NCBI GenBank assembly: GCA_903850885.1
Contig: CAINMU010000081.1
Location: 1-41,320, forward strand
Length of the DNA stretch: 41,320 bases
Direction: 5' to 3'
DNA from: an uncultured Opitutia bacterium
GTDB lineage: Bacteria; Verrucomicrobiota; Verrucomicrobiia; Opitutales; UBA953
The translations under genes were made by a program, and so were the position numbers. Below, piece by piece: positions 7,521-16,165 of the stretch. The notes below the pieces were generated by a model. It searched no databases. It was not told the origin of the DNA and saw only the letters and a list, made by a program, of their open reading frames with translations. The stretch's first letter is position 1, and every line of letters begins with the position of its first letter.

Positions 7521-10500
7521 ATGCTTTCCCGCTTCGCCCCCCTCTTGCGCCTCGCCATGGTCTGTGCCACCGCCGTGCTTGGCGCCGCGCCAATCAAGGT
7601 CACCGTCATCGCCGATGATCATGCTGCGGTCAAATCGCTCGTCGCGGAACTCACCGCCGCCGGTGCTATCGTCACCGAGGCGAATCGCCCGAGCGAAATT
7701 ATCGACCTGAAGCACGAGAAGGACGAAGTCATCGTTCTCTATCGTAAGGACTACACCCCGTATGAAGTCGGCGATCGGGCCGCCCTAGCGGATCTCTCTC
7801 TCCGTGGTATCAGCTTCGTCGCCCTGCGCGGCGCCATCGCTGGACCTTCGGCCAGCTGGGCTAAAGATACTTTCGGTGCGGGTTGGACGCCAGATAGCCG
7901 GCGCTTCCGCGCCCTGATGATGCTTAATGTCCGCACCGACTCCCATCCGTTGGCCAAGGATGCTTCCACGTTCGACGTCACCGACCAGACCGTCTTCGAA
8001 CTCGATCTCAACGAGAAGATTCAAGTGCTGGCTTCATCGTTCACTTCGAAGGTCGGCGCCAATCGCAAGAAAATCACGGAAGTCGCCGACAAGGCTTCGG
8101 TCTATGACATCCAGCCACAAGCCTGGGTGTTCGAGAACGACCGCCTTCGTTCCGCAGTGTTCCTGCAGGGTGAGGCTGAGACGCTCGCGCACGCCAGCTA
8201 CCGCACCTTTATCAAGCGGGGCATCGCTTGGGCGGCCCGTCGCGCCAATGTCGATGAACTCTGCACGCCCAAAGATCTCGTGGACATGCGTTACCCGATC
8301 GGTGGACCCAGTCGTGCCGAAAAGGCCATCGCCGCTTTCCAGATGCAACCCGGCTTCAAGGCCAGCGTTATTTCGAACGAGCCCCTGATTAATAAGCCCA
8401 TCGCCGTGCAGTGGGATGAACGCGGTCGCCTGTGGGTGGCTGAGACGCCAGAATATCCGAACGGACGTCGCCCGCTCACCGCTGAGTCGTGGCGCGAAGG
8501 TGGCGTTCTGGTTCCGGGTAGCTACGATCGTCCGGCACAGGATAAGATCAGCATTCTGACTTCCAGCAAAAATGACGGCGTCTTCGATCAGAAGAAGATC
8601 TTCCACGAAGGCCTCGAATTGATCACGGGTTTCTGTCACTACAAGGATGGCGTCATCGTGGTCTGCCAGCCTCACATCGTCTGGCTCCGCGATACGGATG
8701 GCGACGGCAAGGCTGACAAGGAAGTGGTTCTCTACGGCGGCTTCACCCCGGGCGACACGCACTTCGTAGCCAATCACTTTGTCCTCGCTCCCGACGGCTG
8801 GGTCTACGCCAGTAACGGTGGTGGCGGCGAAGTCTTCCCCGCCTCCAATCCCGAGCGCGTAGTCCGCATCTCCTCCGGAACCTTCCGTTTTAAGCCGGAC
8901 GGATCGGCCATCGAACAGATCGCCTCTCAGGGCGGCAATAGCTTTGGCAACGAAGTTACCAGCAAGATGGAACTCTTCCATGGGAAAGCTACCAACGGTA
9001 ATCCCATCCAACACGTCGTGTTACCTGAATCCATTCTCGCCAAGGCACCTGGTACGCCCGCCAAGGCCTTCAGTTCCGTCAATCCGCGGCGTCCGGTCCT
9101 GCGTGCCGACCTGCCTGACCGCGCCCCGCTCCTGCAGATCGACCAAGTCGGCTATTACACCGCCGCTTGCTCCGTGGCCGTGCAGGAGCATGGCGCATGG
9201 CCGGCAGAATATCGCGAAGGCATCTTCACCAGCGAACCGATTCTCGACATCATCCACTTCGAAAAGCTGACCCCGAGTGGTCCGACCTTCCTGGGTGAAG
9301 TCACCATCAAGGACCGCGAATGGCTGCGCTCCATGGATCATTGGTTCTGTCCGATCGACGTCTCGTTCGGTCCGGACGGCGCGATGTATATCCTCGATTT
9401 TTATACCCCCGTCGTCGCGCACAACGACACCCGCGGTCCGATGCACAGTAAGTCCGGCGCTTCCGTCCGTCCGGATCGCGAGCACTACTTCGGCCGCATC
9501 TACCGCATCCAGCATGAGTCTGCTCCGAAGTTCGATATCCCCGACCTTTCGAAGGCCGATGTCGCTGGTCTCGTCGCTGCGTTCGATCATCCGAATAAGG
9601 TCGTGCGCTTTAACGCCCTGCGCGTGCTCATGGATAAGGATGCTGGCCTGCTCGCCTCCGCCGTCGGCCCGCTCGTGATTAAGGTCCGCAGCGACGCCAA
9701 AGCGGAAGCTCGTATCCAGGCCCTCTGGGCTCTCCAGCGCCTCGATCGCCTGGAGGACGGCTTGCTCCGTGTCCTTTGTACCGATGCCGATCCGGATGTG
9801 CGTAAGAACGCCTTCCTCGTCGCCGAGGCCAGCCACAGCAAGCTGCCGACCGAAGTCTTCGCTAAAGCTTTGGACGACGCTGAACCGCGTGTCCGCTTGG
9901 CCGCCCTGCGCGCCATGGGCGCCGCACCGCTCGAAGCCTCTGCCGGTGCACTCCTGCTGTCTGCTCAAGCCCGACTGACCGATGACTGGTCCAAGGCCGC
10001 TGCCACGGCCGCTGCGGCCGCTAATCCCGGTCCTGTCCTTGCTGGCATCCTTGGTGGTCCGGCCGATGCCGCTGCGGCCGAGTTCGCCCGCACGCTCGCC
10101 GCTTCCCTGAATGGAGATGACGCTTCGCTCGTGCTTACCGCCGCTGCCAAGTCCGCGAATAAACCGGTCGCGGTCGCCGTCATCCGTGAGATCGCTTCCC
10201 GTCGTGTAGCCGCTCCGGCTTTGCTCGATGCTTCGCGTGCCGCCTTACGACCTTTGCTCGTCAATCCGGATGAGGCCATTTCTGGGTCTGCCGCCTCGAT
10301 CGCGGCGCTCTGGTTCACGGATGGCAGCCTGAAGTCTGAACTCGCCGCGGTGGCCGCTCGTCTGGTGCCCGTGCTCAGCGATGCTAAGGCTTCGGTCGAA
10401 GCGCAGGTCGCCGCTGCCCGCGTACTCGTCCTGCTGCGTGATGTCGACCCGCAGGTCCGTCCGGCGCTCGCCAAGGCCCTGGCCTCTTCTCATGAACCAG

Positions 10501-12647
10501 TCGCCGTCGCTACGGCTGGCGCCCTTGCCGCTACTGGCGATGCGTCCGTCGGTAAGATGCTCTACGCGGCTTTCCCAAAATCGACCGGACCCTTCCGTTC
10601 TACCTTATTCTCCGCACTCGTCGGTCGCTCGGAGTGGGCAGGACTGGTGCTCGACGCCTTGGAAGCGAAGTCGCTCTCTGCGATGCAGCTCGGGCCCATG
10701 CAGGTCTCGCAGCTCGTCCGCCATCCAGACGAAGCCGTGGCCAAGCGTGCCGCCGCTGTTCTTTCGAAACTCAACGCTGGCAGTAGCCCGGCCAAGGAAG
10801 ATCTCGTGGCTAAGCTACTTCCCGAGGTCGAGAAGCCTGGCGATATCGCCAAGGGCAAGGAACTCTTCGTCGCGATCTGTCAGACTTGTCACATGATTGG
10901 TAATGTCGGCAATGACTTTGGTCCGAACCTACAGGGTATTGGTTCGCACCCCGCGGCGGAACTGCTGGTGCATATTGTGGATCCGAACCGTATGGTCGAC
11001 GACGAGCATCGCACTTGGAACTTCAAGATGAAGGACGGTACCCAGTATTCTGCCCTCATCGGTAGCGAGAACCCCAGTTTCGTGAAGCTCAAGTTGCAAG
11101 GGGGTTTATCAGCCGAACTCAAAGTCGGTGATATCGTCAGTCGCGAGCGCAGTCCAAACTCTCTCATGCCTGAAGGCTTCGAAGCCCTCGGCGCCGAAGG
11201 CCTCCGTAACGTCATCGCTTACCTCCGCAGCGTCGCCATCAGCCCCGAGGGCGTGACCGTGGGACGTTTCCGTCTGCTCGACCTTGGTGCTGCCTTCACC
11301 GCTTCGACATCCACCGGCCTTTATGCCAAAAAGGAATCGAAGAAAGATACCTTGCCCTTCGCGAAGTTCGGCCAAGTCGAATCGAATGGCGTCCCGTATA
11401 AGGTCGTCGACCCCAAGACCGCGAAGGACGGCCTGAACGTCATCGTCCTCAAAGGGGGCGCCTTCAAGGAGGCTTATTCGCGGACTCTGCCCCAGAAGGT
11501 CGAGATTCCGGTCGGCTCCGTGGCCAATCGCATTCACTTCCTCGGCGCCGTCGGCGGCTGGGGTGCGCATGGTGACGCTATCGCCATGATCGCCGAGGTG
11601 CATTTCCTGAGCGGCAAGGTGCAGAAGAAGGTCTTCTACGGTGCCCGCGACTTCGCCGACTACAATGGCACGGGCGACGTGCCCGGTTCGAAGTCTGCGA
11701 GTCAGTTGCTGACCGGCGATAGCCGGCAGGTACGCACGCTCTGGATCCCGGTCGAAAGCGACGAGATCATCGATAAGCTTGTGCTGAGTTCAGCCGACAC
11801 CGAAATCGCTCCGACGACCGTGGCAGTAACCATTGAGATCGGTGGTCCGCCCAATCCGCCCCGCGGCAAGGATGAGACTGCACCAAATGGCGGCAAGAAA
11901 GGTAAGGGTAAGACCAACGACGGACCGAGCGACCTGCTCCCCAAGGATAATCCCAAGACCACCCAGGCTTACGGTCAGTCCTTTGGGCCGCGTAAGGCTG
12001 GTCAACTCCGTGTGCTCTTCGCTGGAGCCGGTAGTTCGCATAACTTCCCCACCTTCTTCCTTGGTACGGATGCGCAGACCGCCAAGGCCGCTGGTTACGA
12101 TGTCGCCTCGACGCCGAACCTGAAAGAAACCCTCGCGCTGCTCCCGCAGGCCGACCTGTTCGTCTTCAGTGGCAATCATGGTCAGTTCGGCACGCCCGAA
12201 TTCCAGAAGGCCATCCGTGACTTCGCGGCGGCCGGGAAGGGTATCGTCCTTCTGCATGCGGCTACCTGGTATAACTGGCCGCTCGAGACCAAGTATAACG
12301 ACGAGTTCGTTTGCGGCGGCTCGCGAGGACATGGACACAGCGATTTCACCTTCACCGTTACCAAGGCCGCCCACCCGATCATGAAGGGAGTGCCCGCCAC
12401 CTTCGTGGTCAACGACGAGAGCTATAACATCGAACTGACTCGACCCGAAGGCGCCGAAGTCCTCGGTACGATCCCGCGTCAGGATCCCAAGGAAGGCCTG
12501 TCGAACATCTTGCCGTCCGTCTGGACTGTGCGCTATCCCGGTACCCGCGTCGTTTGCATCGCCCTCGGCCACGACGAGAAATCTCATGACCATCCGGCCT
12601 ACAGGCAGCTCCTCCTCAATTCACTCCTGTGGGTCGCGAACAAGTGA
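7521..12647 (+). CDS. ThuA-like / PVC-type dehydrogenase / HEAT / cytochrome c / ThuA multidomain secreted protein
   Basis: A 1708-residue protein with an N-terminal signal peptide (hydrophobic to about residue 23). Domain order: a divergent ThuA-like Rossmann domain (about 24-240), a membrane-bound-dehydrogenase-type propeller (about 269-665, with DTDGDGKAD from residue 391), long Ala-rich HEAT repeats (about 680-1085), a PVC-type haem domain with CQTCH at residues 1120-1124 (10878-10892), a beta-rich jelly-roll-like module (about 1240-1440, with IHFLGAVGGWG), a Lys/Gly/Pro-rich linker, and a canonical ThuA domain (1495-1708, with LLHAATWYNWP, GGSRGHGH and HPIMKGVP). ThuA proteins take part in disaccharide use through 3-keto intermediates. 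I infer a periplasmic sugar-oxidising machine passing electrons to haem. It shares its core with the fusion at the left edge. Confidence 0.87.
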   Translation: MLSRFAPLLRLAMVCATAVLGAAPIKVTVIADDHAAVKSLVAELTAAGAIVTEANRPSEIIDLKHEKDEVIVLYRKDYTPYEVGDRAALADLSLRGISFVALRGAIAGPSASWAKDTFGAGWTPDSRRFRALMMLNVRTDSHPLAKDASTFDVTDQTVFELDLNEKIQVLASSFTSKVGANRKKITEVADKASVYDIQPQAWVFENDRLRSAVFLQGEAETLAHASYRTFIKRGIAWAARRANVDELCTPKDLVDMRYPIGGPSRAEKAIAAFQMQPGFKASVISNEPLINKPIAVQWDERGRLWVAETPEYPNGRRPLTAESWREGGVLVPGSYDRPAQDKISILTSSKNDGVFDQKKIFHEGLELITGFCHYKDGVIVVCQPHIVWLRDTDGDGKADKEVVLYGGFTPGDTHFVANHFVLAPDGWVYASNGGGGEVFPASNPERVVRISSGTFRFKPDGSAIEQIASQGGNSFGNEVTSKMELFHGKATNGNPIQHVVLPESILAKAPGTPAKAFSSVNPRRPVLRADLPDRAPLLQIDQVGYYTAACSVAVQEHGAWPAEYREGIFTSEPILDIIHFEKLTPSGPTFLGEVTIKDREWLRSMDHWFCPIDVSFGPDGAMYILDFYTPVVAHNDTRGPMHSKSGASVRPDREHYFGRIYRIQHESAPKFDIPDLSKADVAGLVAAFDHPNKVVRFNALRVLMDKDAGLLASAVGPLVIKVRSDAKAEARIQALWALQRLDRLEDGLLRVLCTDADPDVRKNAFLVAEASHSKLPTEVFAKALDDAEPRVRLAALRAMGAAPLEASAGALLLSAQARLTDDWSKAAATAAAAANPGPVLAGILGGPADAAAAEFARTLAASLNGDDASLVLTAAAKSANKPVAVAVIREIASRRVAAPALLDASRAALRPLLVNPDEAISGSAASIAALWFTDGSLKSELAAVAARLVPVLSDAKASVEAQVAAARVLVLLRDVDPQVRPALAKALASSHEPVAVATAGALAATGDASVGKMLYAAFPKSTGPFRSTLFSALVGRSEWAGLVLDALEAKSLSAMQLGPMQVSQLVRHPDEAVAKRAAAVLSKLNAGSSPAKEDLVAKLLPEVEKPGDIAKGKELFVAICQTCHMIGNVGNDFGPNLQGIGSHPAAELLVHIVDPNRMVDDEHRTWNFKMKDGTQYSALIGSENPSFVKLKLQGGLSAELKVGDIVSRERSPNSLMPEGFEALGAEGLRNVIAYLRSVAISPEGVTVGRFRLLDLGAAFTASTSTGLYAKKESKKDTLPFAKFGQVESNGVPYKVVDPKTAKDGLNVIVLKGGAFKEAYSRTLPQKVEIPVGSVANRIHFLGAVGGWGAHGDAIAMIAEVHFLSGKVQKKVFYGARDFADYNGTGDVPGSKSASQLLTGDSRQVRTLWIPVESDEIIDKLVLSSADTEIAPTTVAVTIEIGGPPNPPRGKDETAPNGGKKGKGKTNDGPSDLLPKDNPKTTQAYGQSFGPRKAGQLRVLFAGAGSSHNFPTFFLGTDAQTAKAAGYDVASTPNLKETLALLPQADLFVFSGNHGQFGTPEFQKAIRDFAAAGKGIVLLHAATWYNWPLETKYNDEFVCGGSRGHGHSDFTFTVTKAAHPIMKGVPATFVVNDESYNIELTRPEGAEVLGTIPRQDPKEGLSNILPSVWTVRYPGTRVVCIALGHDEKSHDHPAYRQLLLNSLLWVANK

Positions 12648-12707
12648 ATGACTTGAGCTTGTTCCTTCTTGTCACCATGTCCCCTTGTCTCCTTGCCCCC
12701 TAATCAA

Positions 12708-13004
12708 ATGGTTTACCACTACGGAACTTTCGTTTTCAAGCAGGGCGTCACCACGGCGCAGATCGACGCCTGCTTCGCCGAGATGCGCGGCATGGTCGGG
12801 AAGATTCCCGGCCTGCTTTCGATGCAGCACGGCGTCTACCAGAGCCCCGAGGGTCTGAATGACGGATTCACGCACGGCTTCGTCATGACCTTCGACAGCC
12901 CGCAGAGCCGCGACACTTATTTACCGCATCCAGAGCACGAACGCGTGAAGACGATCGTTGTGCCCAATCTCGAGCGGGTATTGGTCTTCGACTTCACCGT
13001 TTGA
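12708..13004 (+). CDS. Dabb-family (stress-responsive alpha/beta barrel) protein
   Basis: A 98-residue protein matching the dimeric alpha/beta-barrel Dabb family: an N-terminal MVYHYGTFVFKQG strand, central GLLSMQHGVYQSPEGLNDGFTHG, and DTYLPHPEHERVK near the end. The His and acidic residues in that last stretch are typical of the family. The frame runs upstream to 12669, but the family N-terminus begins at ATG 12708. Members are small cytoplasmic proteins of mostly unknown function. It lies 60 bp after the large ThuA/cytochrome gene and may be cotranscribed; its stop is 2 bp from the stop of the convergent CLC gene. Confidence 0.85.
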   Translation: MVYHYGTFVFKQGVTTAQIDACFAEMRGMVGKIPGLLSMQHGVYQSPEGLNDGFTHGFVMTFDSPQSRDTYLPHPEHERVKTIVVPNLERVLVFDFTV

Positions 13005-13006
13005 TC

Positions 13007-14203
13007 TTAACCTTCGGGCTCGTATAGCCCGCGTCTGCCCGCGATTACCCAGCTGATGAAGCATGCCACCAAGGCATAGACGCCCATGGAAGGGTGGAAT
13101 AATTCATAAGCCATAATGGAGCAGGCGAGGGGGACGGCTCCGACTCCGGCGAAGACGCCGACAAAGCCTAAACCGGCGCAGACGACAGGGGCGAGGCCGG
13201 TCAAAGGGGCCAGAGCGGTACCCAGCGCGGCGCCGATGAAGAACAGCGGGGTCACTTCGCCGCCTCTAAAGCCAAAGCCAACGCAGATGAGCGTAAGAAT
13301 CATCTTAAAAATCCAAACCCCGTGCCCGAGATTTTGCTCAAACGCCGCATCGATGCCGGATAATCCCAACCCGGTGAATTCATAGGAATCCGTGGGAGCG
13401 ATGATGAGGATGAAAAGCAATGCACCGAGCACGATCCTCAGATAGGGGCTATGGATGCGGCGAACGGCCTCCGCTTGTTTGCGGAAAGACCAGAGGTAGG
13501 TCCGGGCGACCAGTCCGCAGGCCAGGCCAATGGCCGCCGCCCAGAGCGCACCACCGAAGGAGAGTCCTACTGGAAAGGGAAAGAAGACCGAATAATCGGC
13601 ATGGACTGATCCACCAAGGTTTCGCCCGATATAATCCGCGGCGTAGGCGGTACAAAGGCAGGCGCTGATCTGAAGGTGGGATCTTAATTTGACGAACTCG
13701 CTGGCAAAGATCGCAGCGGCGAGCGGGGTGCCGAAGACGGCAGAGAAACCGGCGCTGACGCCGCAGAGCAATAGAGTCTGCCTTTCTTTCTCGGTGAGGC
13801 TGAAGATCCGGCTGAACTGATCCGCCAATGAAGCTCCGAGCTGGAGGGCGGTTCCTTCGCGTCCGACCGAGGCCCCGCCAAGGTGCGAAAGAAGGGTGGT
13901 ACCCAAAATCATCGGCCCTTTGGCAGCTGGCAAAATGGCGGTGGGGTGCTTGATCTGATTGATGAGGGTTTTAACCCCGCCTGCTGAGCTATGAGCGAAA
14001 GTGTCATAAGCCCAGACCGATAGGAGGCCGAAGATGGGGAGAAGGAAGATCAGCCAGTGATGCGTGGCAAAAGTGGCTGAGACCCAAGTCAGTGAACGTA
14101 GGAAAGCGGCGCCGGCGAGACCGACTACGAAACTCACGCTGGCTAAAATGATCAGCCAGCGAAGGATGAATCTCAGGGTGCTATTTGGGTGCAAAATTGT
14201 CAT
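13007..14203 (-). CDS. CLC-family anion channel/antiporter, possibly fluoride-type
   Basis: A 398-residue polytopic membrane protein of the CLC (voltage-gated chloride channel) family. The glutamate-gate motif is GREGT (residues 114-118) where chloride CLCs have GREGP, and the later pore motif is GFRGGEVTPLFFIG (from 311). Both resemble the fluoride/proton-antiporter branch (CLC-F), which exports toxic fluoride. The first selectivity-loop motif (GSGIP-like in chloride transporters) is replaced by SSAGGVK. The frame extends to 14266, but the membrane-protein N-terminus fits ATG 14201-14203. No fluoride riboswitch consensus is visible upstream, so the ion cannot be settled from context. It converges on the Dabb gene. 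Confidence 0.86.
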   Translation of the reverse strand: MTILHPNSTLRFILRWLIILASVSFVVGLAGAAFLRSLTWVSATFATHHWLIFLLPIFGLLSVWAYDTFAHSSAGGVKTLINQIKHPTAILPAAKGPMILGTTLLSHLGGASVGREGTALQLGASLADQFSRIFSLTEKERQTLLLCGVSAGFSAVFGTPLAAAIFASEFVKLRSHLQISACLCTAYAADYIGRNLGGSVHADYSVFFPFPVGLSFGGALWAAAIGLACGLVARTYLWSFRKQAEAVRRIHSPYLRIVLGALLFILIIAPTDSYEFTGLGLSGIDAAFEQNLGHGVWIFKMILTLICVGFGFRGGEVTPLFFIGAALGTALAPLTGLAPVVCAGLGFVGVFAGVGAVPLACSIMAYELFHPSMGVYALVACFISWVIAGRRGLYEPEG

Positions 14204-14320
14204 CCGGTCAGTTTCTGCGAAGTGGGAGTTTAGGAGGCACCCATTTCTCGGGCCTTGGCGAGGCAATGAGCGTGGTGGATTAAGGAAAGAGGTCGAATGA
14301 AAGTTTCAAGGTAGGCGGTA

Positions 14321-14350
14321 GGTAGGGGCAGCACCGCGTGCTGCCCTACC
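14321..14350. repeat. Intergenic palindromic repeat, copy 2
   Basis: GGTAGGGGCAGCAC, a 3-nt CGC loop, then GTGCTGCCCTACC form a stem with one bulged G. It matches the element at 3451-3481 at nearly all arm positions, with a paired change in the middle of the arm (GAC.GC against GGC.GC). It lies in the 207-bp gap between the CLC start and the end of the NIPSNAP gene, beside a separate terminator at 14365-14392. Confidence 0.78.
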
Positions 14351-14362
14351 TCATGCAGGTAC

Positions 14363-14392
14363 AAAAAAGGGCGGCCATGATGCCGCCCTTTT
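14363..14392 (-). terminator. Rho-independent terminator of the NIPSNAP/sugar-transport operon
   Basis: On the minus strand an 11-bp perfect stem (AAAAGGGCGGC and its complement, loop of 6) is followed by a run of T residues (14363-14368 read in reverse). It starts 18 bp after the stop of the NIPSNAP gene, so it probably ends the long minus-strand unit. Confidence 0.82.
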
Positions 14393-14410
14393 CGGTAAAC
14401 CAAGAATTGC

Positions 14411-15187
14411 TTACTTAATTGGGGAGTAATCGGTAGGGACGAGGAACTCAGACTTTACGCCGTCCTTGATCGTGAGCGAACCACTGGCCTTCTTCTCGGA
14501 GGCTTCCTTGGCGGCAACCCAGATCGGGTCGGCCCGGAAAGCGTCGAAGCTGGCCTTGGCTGCTTCGGCGGACTTGTGGGTCAGTAGATAGATGAGCGTA
14601 TTGCCGGCCACGTAGGGGCTCTTCGCGCCCTTTTGGTCGTCGGCGAGGTTCCAGTAGGTGACATTGGTCATGCCATGTTTCTCAAAGAGTTTGAGGGTGT
14701 GATCACGGAAGCGGGCGTTAAGGTCGGGCAGGCGGCCGGCTTCGGTTGTGTAGGTTCGAAGTTCGAAGACGCCGCCGTAGTTCTTCGCTTGAGCGAGGGC
14801 TGAGTATTCGGTGGCCGTGAGGAACGCGTTGGAAATATGATCGATGAGCTTGCCGTCTTTTTCTGATTCCTTGGCGGCAGCTTTCCAGTCTGGATCCGAA
14901 CCGAAAGCTTTCCAGGCGGCGTCGTGGGCGGCGCGATCAGGGAAAGCGAGGAAGTAGACCAGCTTGTTCTCCTTGTTGTCGAGTGGGACGAAATAGCCCA
15001 GGCTCGTCATGCCATGTTTCGCGAAAAGCTTGAGGGTGTGGTCGCGGAAACGCGCATTCAAGGCGTCCAGCTTTCCGGGTTTAGCGTAGTAGACACGCAT
15101 CTCGAAAAGACGGGTGTCAGGCTTGTCGGCAGCGACGACGGTCGCTGACATCAGGCCTAAGGAGAGGAGGGCGAGCAGGGATTTCAT
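14411..15187 (-). CDS. Secreted tandem NIPSNAP-domain protein
   Basis: 258 residues with a signal peptide (MKSLLALLSLGLMSATVVAA). Two copies of the NIPSNAP ferredoxin-like domain follow: one starting near LFEMRVYYAKPGKLDALN and one at VFELRTYTTEAGRLPDLN. Both carry the identical stretch NARFRDHTLKLF followed by KHGMT, so the gene arose by internal duplication. NIPSNAP proteins in PVC bacteria are often exported and associated with sugar-degradation loci; no reaction is assigned. It is the last gene of the ABC-transporter unit, 6 bp after the binding-protein gene and just before the terminator. Confidence 0.9.
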   Translation of the reverse strand: MKSLLALLSLGLMSATVVAADKPDTRLFEMRVYYAKPGKLDALNARFRDHTLKLFAKHGMTSLGYFVPLDNKENKLVYFLAFPDRAAHDAAWKAFGSDPDWKAAAKESEKDGKLIDHISNAFLTATEYSALAQAKNYGGVFELRTYTTEAGRLPDLNARFRDHTLKLFEKHGMTNVTYWNLADDQKGAKSPYVAGNTLIYLLTHKSAEAAKASFDAFRADPIWVAAKEASEKKASGSLTIKDGVKSEFLVPTDYSPIK

Positions 15188-15193
15188 GGTAGA

Positions 15194-16156
15194 TTATTTC
15201 TTGGGAAGGAATTCGCCGACGTTGTCGCGGGTGACGAGTCGGAAGGGGATATAGTTTTCTTTGGCGCCCGGCTGTTTGCGCGCGAGCCGGAGCGCAGCGT
15301 CGACTGCTCCTTGGCCTTGGCCTACGGCGTCTTGAAATACCGTCGCATCCAGGCGGCCTTCGTTGACCGCGGTGAGCGCCTGGGCGATGGCGTCGATGCC
15401 GATGACGTAGACTTCTTTTTTGATCCCGGCGCGTTCGAGGGCCAGAAGGGCGCCCATCGCCATTTCATCGTTATGGGCAAAGATGGCTTGGAATTTGCCA
15501 CGGTGGGCTTGGATCCAGTTTTCGGTCAGGGACATCGCTTTGGCCCGATCCCATGCAGCGGTTTGGTGATCCACCAGCTTGAGTCCGGGATATTTGGCAA
15601 AGACCTCGCGGGCGCCCGCTTCACGTTGAAGTTGAGCCGAGGTACCCATGATGCCGTGGATCATCAACACGCCACCTTTGCCGCCGAGTTGTTTGGCGAT
15701 GGCTTCCATGGCGATGTGTCCGGCGTCTACGTCATTGGAGCCGATGTAGGCGTCGCCCGCTGATTTGGTCACCTGGTTGACGAGCACGATCGGGATGTCG
15801 GCGGCCTTGGCTCGATCTACGGCGGGCGTGCTGGCCTCTAGTTCGCAAGGATTCAGGATGATAACATCCGCTTTCTGGGAGATGAAATTCTCGATCTGGC
15901 TCAGTTGTTTCTGAGCGTCGGATTGCGCATCGACCATCACCAGGCGAACGCCCGGCTTGGTTTTTGCATAATCAACCACGGCTTCGGAAAGTTTCGCCGT
16001 GTATTCGGCGGAAAGGTCGCGGGAGGAGAAGCCGATCAATATTTCGCCTTCCTTGCGGGTGGACGCTTTCTTGCAGCCCGTGAACAAAGCGAGCACGCCG
16101 GCGAGGGAGCAGGCGATAAAGAAGAAGCCTGCGACGGGGCGAGGGGTAAGGCGCAT
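15194..16156 (-). CDS. Sugar ABC transporter substrate-binding lipoprotein (RbsB-like)
   Basis: A 320-residue periplasmic binding protein of the RbsB/LacI-type fold (Peripla_BP_4). A signal peptide ends in a lipobox-like ALFTGC with the candidate lipidated cysteine at residue 28. Recognisable stretches are DAQSDAQKQLSQIENFISQKADVIILNPCE, typical of ribose/galactose-type binders, and the hinge-region FAHNDEMAMGALLAL and VIGIDAIAQAL. It captures a monosaccharide-like ligand for the adjacent permease and ATPase. The gene follows the permease by 9 bp. The exact sugar cannot be told from sequence, so no rbs symbol is assigned. Confidence 0.92.
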   Translation of the reverse strand: MRLTPRPVAGFFFIACSLAGVLALFTGCKKASTRKEGEILIGFSSRDLSAEYTAKLSEAVVDYAKTKPGVRLVMVDAQSDAQKQLSQIENFISQKADVIILNPCELEASTPAVDRAKAADIPIVLVNQVTKSAGDAYIGSNDVDAGHIAMEAIAKQLGGKGGVLMIHGIMGTSAQLQREAGAREVFAKYPGLKLVDHQTAAWDRAKAMSLTENWIQAHRGKFQAIFAHNDEMAMGALLALERAGIKKEVYVIGIDAIAQALTAVNEGRLDATVFQDAVGQGQGAVDAALRLARKQPGAKENYIPFRLVTRDNVGEFLPKK

Positions 16157-16165
16157 GTCTAAGGA

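Noticed and set aside
14204-14320. Possible fluoride riboswitch upstream of the CLC gene
   Set aside because: The conserved GGNGAUGG...GCC and AUGACUCCUG-like blocks are not present on the minus strand.
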